Origin: Rhodothermales bacterium
Lineage (GTDB): Bacteria; Bacteroidota; Rhodothermia; Rhodothermales; UBA10348
NCBI GenBank assembly: GCA_040221055.1
Contig: JAVJVN010000012.1
Span: 112,890-176,889, forward strand
DNA: 64,000 nucleotides
Direction: 5' to 3'
The notes under the pieces were generated by a model that did not search any database, was not told the origin of the DNA, and saw only the letters and a list, made by a program, of their open reading frames with translations. Position 1 is the first letter of the stretch. Each line of letters starts with the position of its first letter. Position numbers and translations under genes: made by a program. Shown here one piece after another: positions 43,463 through 52,419 of this stretch.

Positions 43463-43744
43463 ACGAAAGCCGACATCATTGACAAGATTTCTGAAGGAAC
43501 GGGATTGACCAAGATGGAAACGGAGGCCGTGGTCAACGGCTTCATCACCGTCGTCAAGAACGAGATGTTGCGCGGCGGACGCGTGGACCTTCGAGGGTTC
43601 GGGGCCTTCACGGTCCAGCACCGGGCTGCCCGGACGGCCCGGAATCCAAGGACCAACACTCCGGTCCACGTTCCCGCGAGCACGATTCCTGTGTTCAAGC
43701 CGTCCAAGGAATTCCGTAAGGAAGTAGACGAATCCGTTGCCTGA
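43460..43744 (+). CDS. hup: HU/IHF-family DNA-binding protein
   Basis: A 94-residue nucleoid-associated protein that bends and compacts DNA. The family pattern is complete: KADIIDKISEGTGLTKMETEAVVNGFI, NEMLRGGRVDLRGFGAFTV, and the DNA-arm signature RTARNPRTNTPVHVPA followed by VFKPSKEFR. The Pro in the beta-arm tip is present within NPRTNTPV. It starts with a GTG, with a clear Shine-Dalgarno site. Its stop is followed by a single base before the zinc-ribbon/TPR gene, so the pair is probably co-expressed. Confidence 0.96.
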   Translation: MTKADIIDKISEGTGLTKMETEAVVNGFITVVKNEMLRGGRVDLRGFGAFTVQHRAARTARNPRTNTPVHVPASTIPVFKPSKEFRKEVDESVA

Positions 43745-43745
43745 C

Positions 43746-44798
43746 ATGGCCTTGAGTTGTGAATCCTGTGGCGCCCGTCTGAGTGATGGGGCCGTCCGCT
43801 GTGACATCTGTGGCACGGCGGTCGGAGGGGTCGATGCCGGAACGGAATCGGTGCCCGGAACGGCCGCGCCTGAAATGGAGGCGCCGTCACCCGTACCTGC
43901 GCCTGAGCAAGGGCCGTGGTGCACGTCTTGCGGCACGCGGAATCCGTTGAAGGCCCGATTCTGCTTCGCTTGCGGATCGGCACTGGTGGCCGTCACACGC
44001 GCCGTGGATGAGGCTCCCGTCATTCCTGCAGTCTCCGAACCCCAGTCTTCCTCGGCATCGCCTGCTCCGGACGCGCCCATGGGGCGGCAAGTTGCCATCG
44101 TTTTGACGGCGGCCATCCTGGTGGTCATCGCCCTGTATGTGATTACGACCATGTCCCGGGATGAAGCGGCCTCGCTCGTGCCCGAGGACAGCGTGGTGGC
44201 CCTGTTGGACGAGGGACCGCTTCCCGAACAGTTCCAGTCCAGGGAGGCGGAGTTGAATGATCAACTCGCGGCCGCCGCAGAAGATGTACAGAAAGTGCTG
44301 GTCCACAGGGAGCTGGTGGACCTCTATCTCTCAGCCGCGCGTCTGGACCTGGCTGCCCGGGAGACCATCCGCCTCGCGGAGTTGACGGGTCGCGAAGCCG
44401 ACTGGGTTGCGGCCGGCAACATGTACTACGACTGGATGGAAACCAAACCCGTCGCGGAACGGGGACCTTGGGCGAAACAAGCCATTTCCGCGTACCGGCA
44501 AGCGCTTGAGCTGAACCCCTCGAATACGGATGTGCGTACCGATATGGCCATCGCCTACATGTACGACCCGGATAATCCCATGATGGCCATTCAGGAGACG
44601 AATGCGGTCCTGGAGCAGGACTCCTTGCACATCCAGGCCAATTTCAATCGCGGGATCATGCTTATGCAGATCAACCGGGTCGATCAGGCGCGGGCGCAGT
44701 TCGAAAAGGTCCAGAGCCTGATAGGCGATCCGGAGAATCCCATCTGGCAGCGCGCCGCCGAGGCCCTGGCGCGGCTGGACGACCCCCAACCCCAGTGA
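43746..44798 (+). CDS. Zinc-ribbon, single-pass membrane protein with TPR domain
   Basis: A 350-residue protein. The first 30 residues hold two CxxC pairs (CESCGARLSDGAVRCDICG) and a second ribbon follows at about 60-78 (CTSCGTRNPLKARFCFACGS). A Pro/Ala/Ser linker leads to one membrane helix at about 117-135 (IVLTAAILVVIALYVITTM). The rest (about 170-345) is helical with TPR features, including AISAYRQALELNPSNTDVR and NFNRGIMLMQINRVDQARA. This plan (zinc ribbons, TM, TPR) is a widely seen but uncharacterised family, possibly in stress or envelope regulation. It starts 1 base after the HU gene. Confidence 0.82.
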   Translation: MALSCESCGARLSDGAVRCDICGTAVGGVDAGTESVPGTAAPEMEAPSPVPAPEQGPWCTSCGTRNPLKARFCFACGSALVAVTRAVDEAPVIPAVSEPQSSSASPAPDAPMGRQVAIVLTAAILVVIALYVITTMSRDEAASLVPEDSVVALLDEGPLPEQFQSREAELNDQLAAAAEDVQKVLVHRELVDLYLSAARLDLAARETIRLAELTGREADWVAAGNMYYDWMETKPVAERGPWAKQAISAYRQALELNPSNTDVRTDMAIAYMYDPDNPMMAIQETNAVLEQDSLHIQANFNRGIMLMQINRVDQARAQFEKVQSLIGDPENPIWQRAAEALARLDDPQPQ

Positions 44799-44813
44799 CG
44801 AGCCTGGTTTCGT

Positions 44814-45986
44814 TCAGCGGCCCCGGGTGTCTATAACGCGTATCCGCACGTGCGCCACATGCGGATACGGAGATGATCGGGTGATATAGAATTCACCGGG
44901 TGCCACGACTGCCGCCGAGCCCAACGACGAAATATCAAGGGCTTCGGCTTCTTCGTTTTCGACGGAGAACAGGAGCTGCCAGTTCTCATCGTAGACATCG
45001 AACGTATGGTGGATGATGGGGTCAGGCGGGTTCTCCTGTGCAAAGGACTGCCGGGTGTGTTCGTTGGGATCGTCGATGTTGGTGGGCCAGCTGGCCCGGA
45101 CGAGTTGGAATCCACCTTCCAGGGGTACTGGAAGCGACAGGATGCTGTACACCCGGGCCCCCATGCCACCACTTCCGAACGTGGCAAATCCGGGACGTGT
45201 GAAGTCTGCTACATCGCGTCGAACCACGCGGACGGTGTCACCCTCCAGCGTATGTAACACGAATTCGTACCGGGACGGGTGGCCGATGGCTACGTGATCA
45301 TTGACGAATCCGACGTTCCCGCCCAGTGCCATGCCGGCCAGGACCTCTCCGCCGTCGGACAGGTCCACCGAGAAGGAATCGACCATCGCCCAGTTGTTTG
45401 CGGCATCGACCCGCATGACGCGTGCGCCCATCATACCGGGCACACTCGAGTTGAACAGCACGGTCGAGTCCGGAAGGAAGGCAACGGGCCGGGGAAATCC
45501 GGGCAGTCCCAGGGCATCCCGTGAGACCGACGACAGGAGATTGCCCCCCAGGTCGTAGAAATCAAACCGCTGACCGGCTTGATTGGAAATCATGAGGGCG
45601 CCCTGGGCCGTCATGATGACCCCGAAAGCCCGGTTGAACTCTCCCGGGCCTTCGCCTTCACGGCCGGTTTCCCAGCGCAGGGATCCGTCCGGGCCGAAAG
45701 AAACCAGGCGCGTACGATCCATGAAGTAGATATTGCCAGCGTCATCGAACTGTACGCCCGATGCCGATGTCAGGACTTCTTCGTCCGGCGCTTCATCCGC
45801 GCCGAACCGGGCCAGTTCCTCAACCTCCAACCGGTATCGTCCATCGGATTGATGGGGACCGTGGAACGGGTTGTCGACCATCGGCCCGTCGGTTGCGGGC
45901 GTGCCGCGGCCACAGCCGGTGACGGACAGGAGGAGGGCAGCGGCGCCGAGGAGGAGAGCGGCAGGGAAGGGTCGTACGATGGACAT
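44814..45986 (-). CDS. 6-bladed beta-propeller lipoprotein
   Basis: A 390-residue lipoprotein (signal core LLLGAAALLLSVTGC) with repeated blade strands. Examples are VQFDDAGNIYFMDRTR, LVSFGPDGSLRWETGREGEGPGEF, FDFYDLGGNLLSSV and FDVYDENWQLLFSVEN, in the pattern of the 6-bladed beta-propeller family of Bacteroidota. It probably acts at the cell surface or in the periplasm as a ligand-binding or scaffold protein; no catalytic residues are identified. It lies convergent with the TPR gene, which ends 15 bases away, and downstream of ettA on the same strand. Confidence 0.85.
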   Translation of the reverse strand: MSIVRPFPAALLLGAAALLLSVTGCGRGTPATDGPMVDNPFHGPHQSDGRYRLEVEELARFGADEAPDEEVLTSASGVQFDDAGNIYFMDRTRLVSFGPDGSLRWETGREGEGPGEFNRAFGVIMTAQGALMISNQAGQRFDFYDLGGNLLSSVSRDALGLPGFPRPVAFLPDSTVLFNSSVPGMMGARVMRVDAANNWAMVDSFSVDLSDGGEVLAGMALGGNVGFVNDHVAIGHPSRYEFVLHTLEGDTVRVVRRDVADFTRPGFATFGSGGMGARVYSILSLPVPLEGGFQLVRASWPTNIDDPNEHTRQSFAQENPPDPIIHHTFDVYDENWQLLFSVENEEAEALDISSLGSAAVVAPGEFYITRSSPYPHVAHVRIRVIDTRGR

Positions 45987-46096
45987 GACAGGCAGGCAGG
46001 CAGGTTGGACATCCAGGTTACAGTCCGATAGGACACGTGCTGCCTCGGAAAGTTGCCGTCGTGCAAACCACCCTGCCGGGCAGGTCCAACCCGGTC

Positions 46097-47770
46097 CTAC
46101 CGCGTCAAATGCCGATACTTGATCCGGTGGGGTTGGTCCGCGTCGATGCCCAGGCGCTGCTTCCGGTTTTCCTCGTATTCCGTGTAGTTGCCGTCGAACC
46201 AGTAGACCTCGCTGTTGCCTTCGAATGCCAGGATATGGGTCGCCAAACGATCCAGGAACCAGCGATCATGGGAGATCACGACCGCGCATCCCACGAATTC
46301 CTGGAGCGATTCCTCCAGGGCCCGCAGGGTGTTCACATCCAGGTCGTTCGTGGGTTCGTCAAGCAGCAACACGTTCGCACCTTCCTTCAGCATCTTTGCC
46401 AGATGCACGCGGTTGCGTTCACCGCCCGACAGTTCCGTGACCAGTTTCTGCTGGTCCGAGCCACCGAAGTTGAACTTGCCGACGTAGGCGCGGGAATTGA
46501 TCTCGCGGTTGCCCAGCCGAAGCACCTCGGCTCCTCCCGATATCTCCTGCCAAACGGTCTTGGACGGGTCGAGAGGTCGGTCCTGGTCAATGTAACCGAG
46601 CTTCACGGTCTGGCCGATGGTGAACGTGCCGGCATCCGGTTTCTCCTGTCCGGTGATCATCCGGAAGAGCGTGGTCTTACCGGCGCCGTTCGGTCCGATG
46701 ACCCCGATTATGCCACCCGGCGGCAAGGAGAAATCCAGGTTGTCGTACAGCAGACGATCTCCGTATCCCTTGGCCACACCCTCCGCCTGGATGACCACGT
46801 TGCCGAGGCGAGGGCCGGGCTGGATGGGGATCTCCATGTCCTCCTGGCGCTTCTCCTGCTGCTCCTCGACCATTTTCTCATAGGAGGTAATACGGGCCTT
46901 GCTCTTGGCGTGACGTCCCTTGGGGGACATCCGAACCCATTCAAGCTCCTGCTTCAGCGATTTCTGGCGCTTCGACTCCTGTTTCTCTTCCAGTGCCAGG
47001 CGCTTCTGCTTCTGTTCCAGCCAGGACGAATAGTTGCCTTCGAACGGAATACCGGTGCCCCGGTCCAACTCCAGGATCCAGCCGGCCACGTTGTCCAGGA
47101 AATACCGATCATGCGTAACGGCGATGACCGTGCCTTCATAGCGGGCCAGATGCTGTTCAAGCCACGCCACACTTTCCGCGTCCAGGTGGTTGGTGGGCTC
47201 GTCCAGCAAGAGCACGTCGGGCTTTTGGAGCAACAGGCGGACCATGGCAACCCGTCGTTTCTCGCCGCCGGAAAGGACTCCGATCTTCTGGTCGGGCGGG
47301 GGACAGCGGAGCGCATCCATGGCCATCTCAAGCCGGCTCTCCAGATCCCAGGCGTTCATGGCCTCAATCTTGTCCTGCAACTTCTGCTGCTGCACCATGA
47401 GTGCATCGAAATCGGCATCGGGCTCGGCGAATTTGGCGTTTACCTCGTTGTAGGCATTCAGCAGGCGGACAGCCTCGCCAGCACCTTCTTCCACGATCTC
47501 CAGGACCGTTTTTTCCGGGTCAAGCGCCGGTTCCTGCGGCAGGTAGCCGAACGATATGCCCTTCTGGGCGTCGATCTTCCCGGAATAGTCCTCGTCCAAG
47601 CCCGCAATTATGCGCAACAGGGTGGATTTTCCCGATCCGTTCAGACCGAGGACGCCGATCTTGGCACCATAGAAGAAGGAGAGGTAGATGTCCCGCAGGA
47701 CTTGCTTGTTCGTGGATCGGTAGGTCTTGCCTACACCGACCATCGAGAAGATGATTTTTTGATCGCTCAT
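46097..47770 (-). CDS. ettA: Energy-dependent translational throttle protein EttA (ABC-F)
   Basis: A 557-residue ABC-F ATPase that binds the ribosomal E site and gates early elongation according to ATP/ADP state. Two ABC cassettes lie in tandem. The first has GLNGSGKST and LSGGEKRRVA; the second has GPNGAGKTT and LSGGERNRVH. DEPTNHLD and DEPTNDLD Walker-B segments are present. Between them is the charged linker with the ribosome-binding arm (EQKQKRLALEEKQESKRQKS). The C-terminal YWFDGNYTEYEENRKQRLG is EttA-like. The ATG at 47770 begins MSDQKIIFSMVGVGK, as in EttA proteins. The 108 bases upstream to the next gene hold nothing clear. Confidence 0.96.
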   Translation of the reverse strand: MSDQKIIFSMVGVGKTYRSTNKQVLRDIYLSFFYGAKIGVLGLNGSGKSTLLRIIAGLDEDYSGKIDAQKGISFGYLPQEPALDPEKTVLEIVEEGAGEAVRLLNAYNEVNAKFAEPDADFDALMVQQQKLQDKIEAMNAWDLESRLEMAMDALRCPPPDQKIGVLSGGEKRRVAMVRLLLQKPDVLLLDEPTNHLDAESVAWLEQHLARYEGTVIAVTHDRYFLDNVAGWILELDRGTGIPFEGNYSSWLEQKQKRLALEEKQESKRQKSLKQELEWVRMSPKGRHAKSKARITSYEKMVEEQQEKRQEDMEIPIQPGPRLGNVVIQAEGVAKGYGDRLLYDNLDFSLPPGGIIGVIGPNGAGKTTLFRMITGQEKPDAGTFTIGQTVKLGYIDQDRPLDPSKTVWQEISGGAEVLRLGNREINSRAYVGKFNFGGSDQQKLVTELSGGERNRVHLAKMLKEGANVLLLDEPTNDLDVNTLRALEESLQEFVGCAVVISHDRWFLDRLATHILAFEGNSEVYWFDGNYTEYEENRKQRLGIDADQPHRIKYRHLTR

Positions 47771-47878
47771 GGTGCGCCAGGGTCGCCGGAAGGGCCAGGT
47801 TGTTGTGCGGCATGTAGTCCGCTGGCGGGGAATTGTTCTGACTTGGTCAGGTTTCCACAATCAGGGACGGTCGGCATG

Positions 47879-48577
47879 CTATGGCCGACGGCCCAGGCTG
47901 GTCGATGCGCCGAGTACGGCAGCCCAGGCCGGGGCGTACCATGCAATGCCTTCCATGCCGAACACTGCGGCGAGCAGGAGCCCGAGGACCAGCACGAACA
48001 CCTGGGCGCGGCGGACCGCCTGCGGAGAGAGGGGCGTTCCGGTATCGTCTCCGACGCTGTCCACCTCAACCGAGGCCTTGTACACCGGAAGGAACGCCAG
48101 CGACAGGGCCATGGCGATCCCGGCGGCGAGGAGCGGGCGGGATGGATGCAGGGGAAAGAACGTCGCGGACAGATCGTAGGCCAGCCACAATCCGAGCCCG
48201 ATGAATCCGACCCGATCCAGCGCCGTCGGCTTGATTCCCGTGGATCCATTCAAGAAACGCGTGGCCATGATCAACCAGAAGCCCGGCAAGAGGGGAGGAG
48301 CTTCCTGGAAAACAGCCCACAGCAGGGCAGCGGCCGATGCCACGAAGGCCGTGCGTTGGTGGTCCGGATCGATCTCCCGGCAAAGGGCCCATGCCAGGAA
48401 TACGCTGCCTGCCGTTCGGACAGCCGTCCAGGCCATTTCTGTGGGGGGCAAATCATTCCAGATGCCGGATGCGGCGGAAAGGATACCCACGGCAATCGTC
48501 ACAAGGAAAATGGCCACGTTCGTGGGCCAGGCAAAATCGAGCGGTCGGCCGATGCCGGAGAATTTTCGGACGTTCAT
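47879..48577 (-). CDS. Uncharacterised multi-pass membrane protein
   Basis: A 232-residue protein with about six hydrophobic segments: near 20-40 (VAIFLVTIAVGILSA), 52-65, 80-95 (FVASAAALLWAVFQE), 122-137 (VGFIGLGLWLAY), 148-165 (LLAAGIAMALSLAFLP), 190-225 (VFVLVLGLLLAAVFG). I recognise no family. Its ATG at 48577 overlaps the stop of the upstream DUF4197 gene by 4 bases, which indicates coupling with that protein and perhaps with ettA. Confidence 0.7.
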   Translation of the reverse strand: MNVRKFSGIGRPLDFAWPTNVAIFLVTIAVGILSAASGIWNDLPPTEMAWTAVRTAGSVFLAWALCREIDPDHQRTAFVASAAALLWAVFQEAPPLLPGFWLIMATRFLNGSTGIKPTALDRVGFIGLGLWLAYDLSATFFPLHPSRPLLAAGIAMALSLAFLPVYKASVEVDSVGDDTGTPLSPQAVRRAQVFVLVLGLLLAAVFGMEGIAWYAPAWAAVLGASTSLGRRP

Positions 48578-49371
48578 GGCCCCACCCCGCCGGATGGCAT
48601 GCGTACGGCCCCTTCCCGGAACACCCGTTTCAGCAGGTCGGTGGTGCGGGCGGCAGGATCTTCCCGTATGCGCCGCTCTTCAACGGCAAGCTCATTGAAC
48701 AGGACGCCCGTCGTCCGCTCGACGATGTGACCGACCAGGTCGACGGATGGCGGGCGGGTGAAGGGAAGTGCGGCATAGCGCTCCACCAGGTCCTCGTAGA
48801 CCCTGAACACACCCGCCTCCTCCATGACTGATTGGACGACGGGCGTGAACGCCTCGGTCAGCGCCGCGGTTGTCCGCTCCTGGAAGTACAGGGTGGCGGC
48901 ATTGTCCGGACCGTCCAGGATGGCAAAGGCGTCCGCTATCGTCATTTGACGTACGGCCTGCGCAAAAACAGGAACGGCACGGGCTGCCGCCTGTTCGGCC
49001 GCCCGGTTCATGCGGAGCTCGAAGTCATCCACCTGAGGGCCAAGTCCCAGCGTCCGCAAGCGGGAGGCAATGGTTTCAAGTTCGTCGGGAATGCCAATCC
49101 GTCGCGCAGCGACGCCGGCAAATGCATCGGTCACCGACAGGCGTCCGGAGGCTCGCTCCGTTCCGGTCTGCAGGGCCTCCCGGAGTCCGGAGGCAACCGT
49201 CTCCTGGGTCAGCGGCGTCGATCCGGAGAACAGATCGTTCACGTCCTGCATGGACAACGAGGCGCACGACGCCAGGAGAAATGCCGGCAGCATGGCGAAC
49301 GTCACGCCGGACCGTGCCTGGCGAAACATCCGTACCGGATGGAAGACGGCTGGCGGAAAGAGCGTTTTCAT
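48574..49371 (-). CDS. DUF4197 lipoprotein
   Basis: A 265-residue protein with a signal ending in a lipobox-like LLASC (near 30-35). The DUF4197 pattern is clear: DVNDLFSGSTPLTQETVASGLREALQTGTERA, then GIPDELETIASRLRTLGLGPQVDDFELRMNRAAEQAA, then AVRQMTIADAFAILDGPDNAATLYFQERTT, and VYEDLVERYAALPF near the end. Function of the family is unknown, but it is widespread in Gram-negatives. It overlaps the next gene by 4 bases. The N-terminal 20 residues before the hydrophobic part may be too long, so the real start could be slightly later. Confidence 0.9.
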   Translation of the reverse strand: MKTLFPPAVFHPVRMFRQARSGVTFAMLPAFLLASCASLSMQDVNDLFSGSTPLTQETVASGLREALQTGTERASGRLSVTDAFAGVAARRIGIPDELETIASRLRTLGLGPQVDDFELRMNRAAEQAAARAVPVFAQAVRQMTIADAFAILDGPDNAATLYFQERTTAALTEAFTPVVQSVMEEAGVFRVYEDLVERYAALPFTRPPSVDLVGHIVERTTGVLFNELAVEERRIREDPAARTTDLLKRVFREGAVRMPSGGVGP

Positions 49372-49416
49372 GGGTGCGGGGTTGCGATCGCGATGGGATG
49401 TCGGCTGTCAGGGACG

Positions 49417-49839
49417 CTACGAATGCGGAGCCTCCGCCCAAACCGCCAATTCATTGCCGGCCGGATCCGTGAAATGGAAGCGTCGTCCACCGGGAAAGGA
49501 GAATATGGGCACCGTGATGGTACCGCCAGCCTTCCGTATGGTTGCTTCCGCGGCCTCCAGATTGTCTGCATGCAGAATGACCAGTGCACCGCCACGTCCC
49601 GCGGAACCGGAGTCCACCCCCGACCCTGTGGCTTCCTCAGGTCCTGCTGCGTCTTCACGGTCCTCCGGTTTTCCAGATGGGCCCGTCTTTCGGAATCCAC
49701 CCTCTACGCCGGCGCCGGAGAAGGAAATGTACTCGTCTCCCCACTGCTGGAAGGTCCAACCACACGCAGCCTCATAGAAGGTCATCGTACGGCTAAAATC
49801 AGAGGATTCGAATTCGACGTAATTGATGGGGAGATTCAT
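49417..49839 (-). CDS. VOC-family protein (glyoxalase/bleomycin-resistance fold)
   Basis: A 140-residue two-module vicinal-oxygen-chelate protein: INYVEFESSDFSRTMTFYEAACGWTFQQWGDEYISF as the first half, and GGALVILHADNLEAAEATIRKAGGTIT with GRRFHFTDPAGNELAVW as the second half. Metal-type residues (His and Glu in the usual positions) are partly present: HFTDPAGNELAVW contains the usual Glu. A specific substrate cannot be assigned; VOC proteins of this type are often annotated as lactoylglutathione lyase-like. The ATG at 49839 was chosen because the first strand begins right after it. The 44 bases downstream hold no gene. Confidence 0.85.
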   Translation of the reverse strand: MNLPINYVEFESSDFSRTMTFYEAACGWTFQQWGDEYISFSGAGVEGGFRKTGPSGKPEDREDAAGPEEATGSGVDSGSAGRGGALVILHADNLEAAEATIRKAGGTITVPIFSFPGGRRFHFTDPAGNELAVWAEAPHS

Positions 49840-49892
49840 GGCGTTCCTGGCGTCAATGAGAATTCCTGTTCGGTCCGTCTGCTCGGTCAGGA

Positions 49893-49931
49893 CAAAAAAG
49901 TGGGGGGCGGGGCCAAAGCCCCGCCCCCCAC
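49893..49931 (-). terminator. Strong GC-rich rho-independent terminator of the choice-of-anchor-B gene
   Basis: GTGGGGGGCGGGGC at 49900-49913 pairs perfectly with GCCCCGCCCCCCAC at 49918-49931 around a CAAA loop. On the minus strand this 14-bp stem is followed by a T run (complement of the A tract at 49894-49899). That is the layout of an intrinsic terminator for the minus-strand gene ending at 49999. Confidence 0.88.
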
Positions 49932-49998
49932 AATCTATCGTTTCAGCTGCCTCCACACCAAATGTGCGGAGATGCGTCGATGAAGACGCGCCAGAGGA

Positions 49999-52323
49999 TC
50001 AGAGGTCCAGCTCTTTCTTGCGCAGGATGAACAACCCGTTGGAGCCGCCCGTTACCACGATGGTACCGCTTTTGAAGTAGGGGTAGTTGCTCCAGGAGCC
50101 GCCACTGCCACCGACCGGCGAGGTATCGAAGTACGCGACCTCCACAGGAGCGGTCGGATTCGTGACGTCCAGGACGCGGAATCCAGCGCCATAGTTGGAC
50201 TGGTACATCATGTTGCCCTTCACGTAGAGGTTATGATCCGTCTCCGTGGTCGTGGCAATGTACTCGCCCACCAATTGGGGCTCATCCAGATCCACCAGAT
50301 CCCAGATCAGTGTCCGCGTGCCTTCAACCAGACCCTGGGGCTCATCGCCCTCATCGTTCATGTAGAAGTAGCGATGATCTTCGGTCAGCCAGCCCTGGTG
50401 GGCATACGCGACCTTCGGATACGTCGCATATGCGATGGCCGTGGGATTGGATTTATCCGTAACGTCTGCAATCGAAAGAGCGGTTTCGTTCGATCCGAGG
50501 CAGATTTCACGACCGGAATAATCCGAGTCGGGACCGCGGTAGACCACGCACTGCGCATCGTGTGAATAGCCGGTACCACGACGTCCGGTGTTGTTGTCCT
50601 GGAAGCATCCTGCAAACGTAGGGTTGGCTGGATCCTCGAGACTGATCATGTGCAGGCCACCACCACAGGTCGTACCGCCTGAACTGCTGCCCACCGAGTA
50701 GGCGAAGCCCGTCTCCTCATTGATGACAATGTTGTGCGCACTGGCAATCTGGTCGTAGTAGTTCGTCATTTCGAACACGACGGGCGGATTCTGGACGTTG
50801 CGAAGTTGGCGCAGATCAAAGACCTGCATGCCGTGCTGTCCGGCGCCGTCGGCGACGATATACGTATGATCCTTGTACACCTTCATGTCCCGCCATACGC
50901 TTGGACGCGCGGTTTCGGTCAATGGAAGTGTACCCAGCATGATCGGATTTTCGGGGTCCGTGACATCCACGAAGGATGTCGCGTTCGTCAATCCGACGAG
51001 CGCATATTCGCGGCCCGTTTCCGGGTCTTCCCAGCCCCAGATGTCATTCGTCCGGACGCCGCGGTCGGCGCCGAGGTCATCCATGTCCAGGAACGAGACC
51101 ATATTCACGTCGCGACAGGGGAATCCGGCAGCTTCGTCATTCTCACACTCGACCATGCCGCCGGTGATGGAGGTGTAGCCATCCGGGTCACGGAAGAAGG
51201 ACATGCCCTGGGACCACGATCCGTCACCGGCGATGGCGAAGGGTACAATGCGGCCCGAACGATTGTCCATGCCTGTTGCTGCGATGGCTGCGACCCCGCT
51301 GCCCACGGCAATATTGGCACCGAACGACGCACCTTCCGGCAGATCCCTGGCCCACATGGCCATGGTCGCCGTTCCTGCCGTGGAGAGCGATGAAAGCCCG
51401 ATGGCATGGATGACACCGTGGCCTCCGGTTCCGGGTGCACCGATGAACAATGCATCTCCGTGTGTGGAAAGTGACGAACCGAAGGAGTCGCCGCGCTGCG
51501 CCGTACCCGGAGCAATGCGACTCTGGAAGGTCCACTCACCGGAGTCGGCGTCCATGTCGAAAACAGCGACGGCGCCCATGCGTCCATCATGTCCGGGAGC
51601 ACCGACCACCAGGTGGCCGTCGGTCAACAGGATGCTGGATCCGAAGGAGCCGCCACCCGACGAAAAGGCCGGCGTGGGCGATCCGTTGGTGACCCAGGAA
51701 TTGGCCATCGTGTCGAATCGGAACGCATAGGCAGCACCGGCGCGCTCGCTCGCGAACGGGGCACCTACAACGGCATGTCCGTTGTGCAGGGCCACAGCGG
51801 CGGCGTAGGAAGGGATTTCTTCTTCGCTTTCCACGGCCAGGGCGCCTGTTGACATCCATTCGCCGTTCTGCCAGCGATAGGCGTGTACGGAGCCCGCGCC
51901 CCGGAATCCACCCGATACGGACACCAGCAGATGCTCTCCATTGAGCGCAACGCCGCCACCGAATCCTTCAATGTCGGATTCGGACAGGTGGCCGCTTCCG
52001 GACCAGGCGCCGTCCGCACCTTTCTCGAAGAAATGAACGGTGCTCGCACCCGGGGCCCCGACGGCCATGCGGTTGCCGTCCACGGAAATGGACCGGCCGA
52101 AGCCGTCATTCATGTCGGTTGCCTTGACGACGGACGATTCAACCCAGGCATCACCAGCCCCGGCCGTGAACACGTAAACGGAGCCGGACGAGACCGGGCC
52201 GCCAGCCACGCCAGCCAGGATCTGATCGCCGGAAACGGCCATCGTGGATCCGAAGGACTGACCGAGGACGGGCGCCACCGCCAGGAGGGCCAGGGTCAGG
52301 AAGGACAAGAAAATTCGATTCAT
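49999..52323 (-). CDS. Choice-of-anchor-B family exported protein with FG-GAP-like beta-propeller
   Basis: A 774-residue protein with a signal peptide (FLSFLTLALLAVAPVLGQ). Residues about 25-380 are a beta-propeller of repeated FG-GAP/integrin-like blades: AVSGDQILAGVAGG, SVDGNRMAVGAPGA, LNGEHLLVSVSGG, LTDGHLVVGAPGHDG and STHGDALFIGAPGTGG. From about 400 onward it has the choice-of-anchor-B region: DIWGWEDPETGREYALVGLT, SFVDVTDPENPIMLGTLP, MQVFDLRQLRNVQNPPVVF, HDAQCVVYRGPDSDY and DVTNPTAPVEVAYFD. No T9SS domain is seen at the C-terminus, which ends KKELDL. It is last of the SSS-AGE-this gene set and ends at a strong terminator. Partner or ligand unknown. Confidence 0.88.
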   Translation of the reverse strand: MNRIFLSFLTLALLAVAPVLGQSFGSTMAVSGDQILAGVAGGPVSSGSVYVFTAGAGDAWVESSVVKATDMNDGFGRSISVDGNRMAVGAPGASTVHFFEKGADGAWSGSGHLSESDIEGFGGGVALNGEHLLVSVSGGFRGAGSVHAYRWQNGEWMSTGALAVESEEEIPSYAAAVALHNGHAVVGAPFASERAGAAYAFRFDTMANSWVTNGSPTPAFSSGGGSFGSSILLTDGHLVVGAPGHDGRMGAVAVFDMDADSGEWTFQSRIAPGTAQRGDSFGSSLSTHGDALFIGAPGTGGHGVIHAIGLSSLSTAGTATMAMWARDLPEGASFGANIAVGSGVAAIAATGMDNRSGRIVPFAIAGDGSWSQGMSFFRDPDGYTSITGGMVECENDEAAGFPCRDVNMVSFLDMDDLGADRGVRTNDIWGWEDPETGREYALVGLTNATSFVDVTDPENPIMLGTLPLTETARPSVWRDMKVYKDHTYIVADGAGQHGMQVFDLRQLRNVQNPPVVFEMTNYYDQIASAHNIVINEETGFAYSVGSSSGGTTCGGGLHMISLEDPANPTFAGCFQDNNTGRRGTGYSHDAQCVVYRGPDSDYSGREICLGSNETALSIADVTDKSNPTAIAYATYPKVAYAHQGWLTEDHRYFYMNDEGDEPQGLVEGTRTLIWDLVDLDEPQLVGEYIATTTETDHNLYVKGNMMYQSNYGAGFRVLDVTNPTAPVEVAYFDTSPVGGSGGSWSNYPYFKSGTIVVTGGSNGLFILRKKELDL

Positions 52324-52419
52324 GGTATCTCGAAAGGGATTGGAACAGGTAAATCAGGGGCCGGTGAGGCCGCGGTCAATCTATCGTGCTGGACGCACAA
52401 TTGCTCATGAACGAGCATT

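Noticed and set aside
46037-48730. 897-codon open frame on the + strand
   Set aside because: It lies antisense to ettA, the membrane protein and DUF4197, and its sequence is Arg/Gly/His-rich without family motifs. GC-rich genes commonly leave such long antisense frames.
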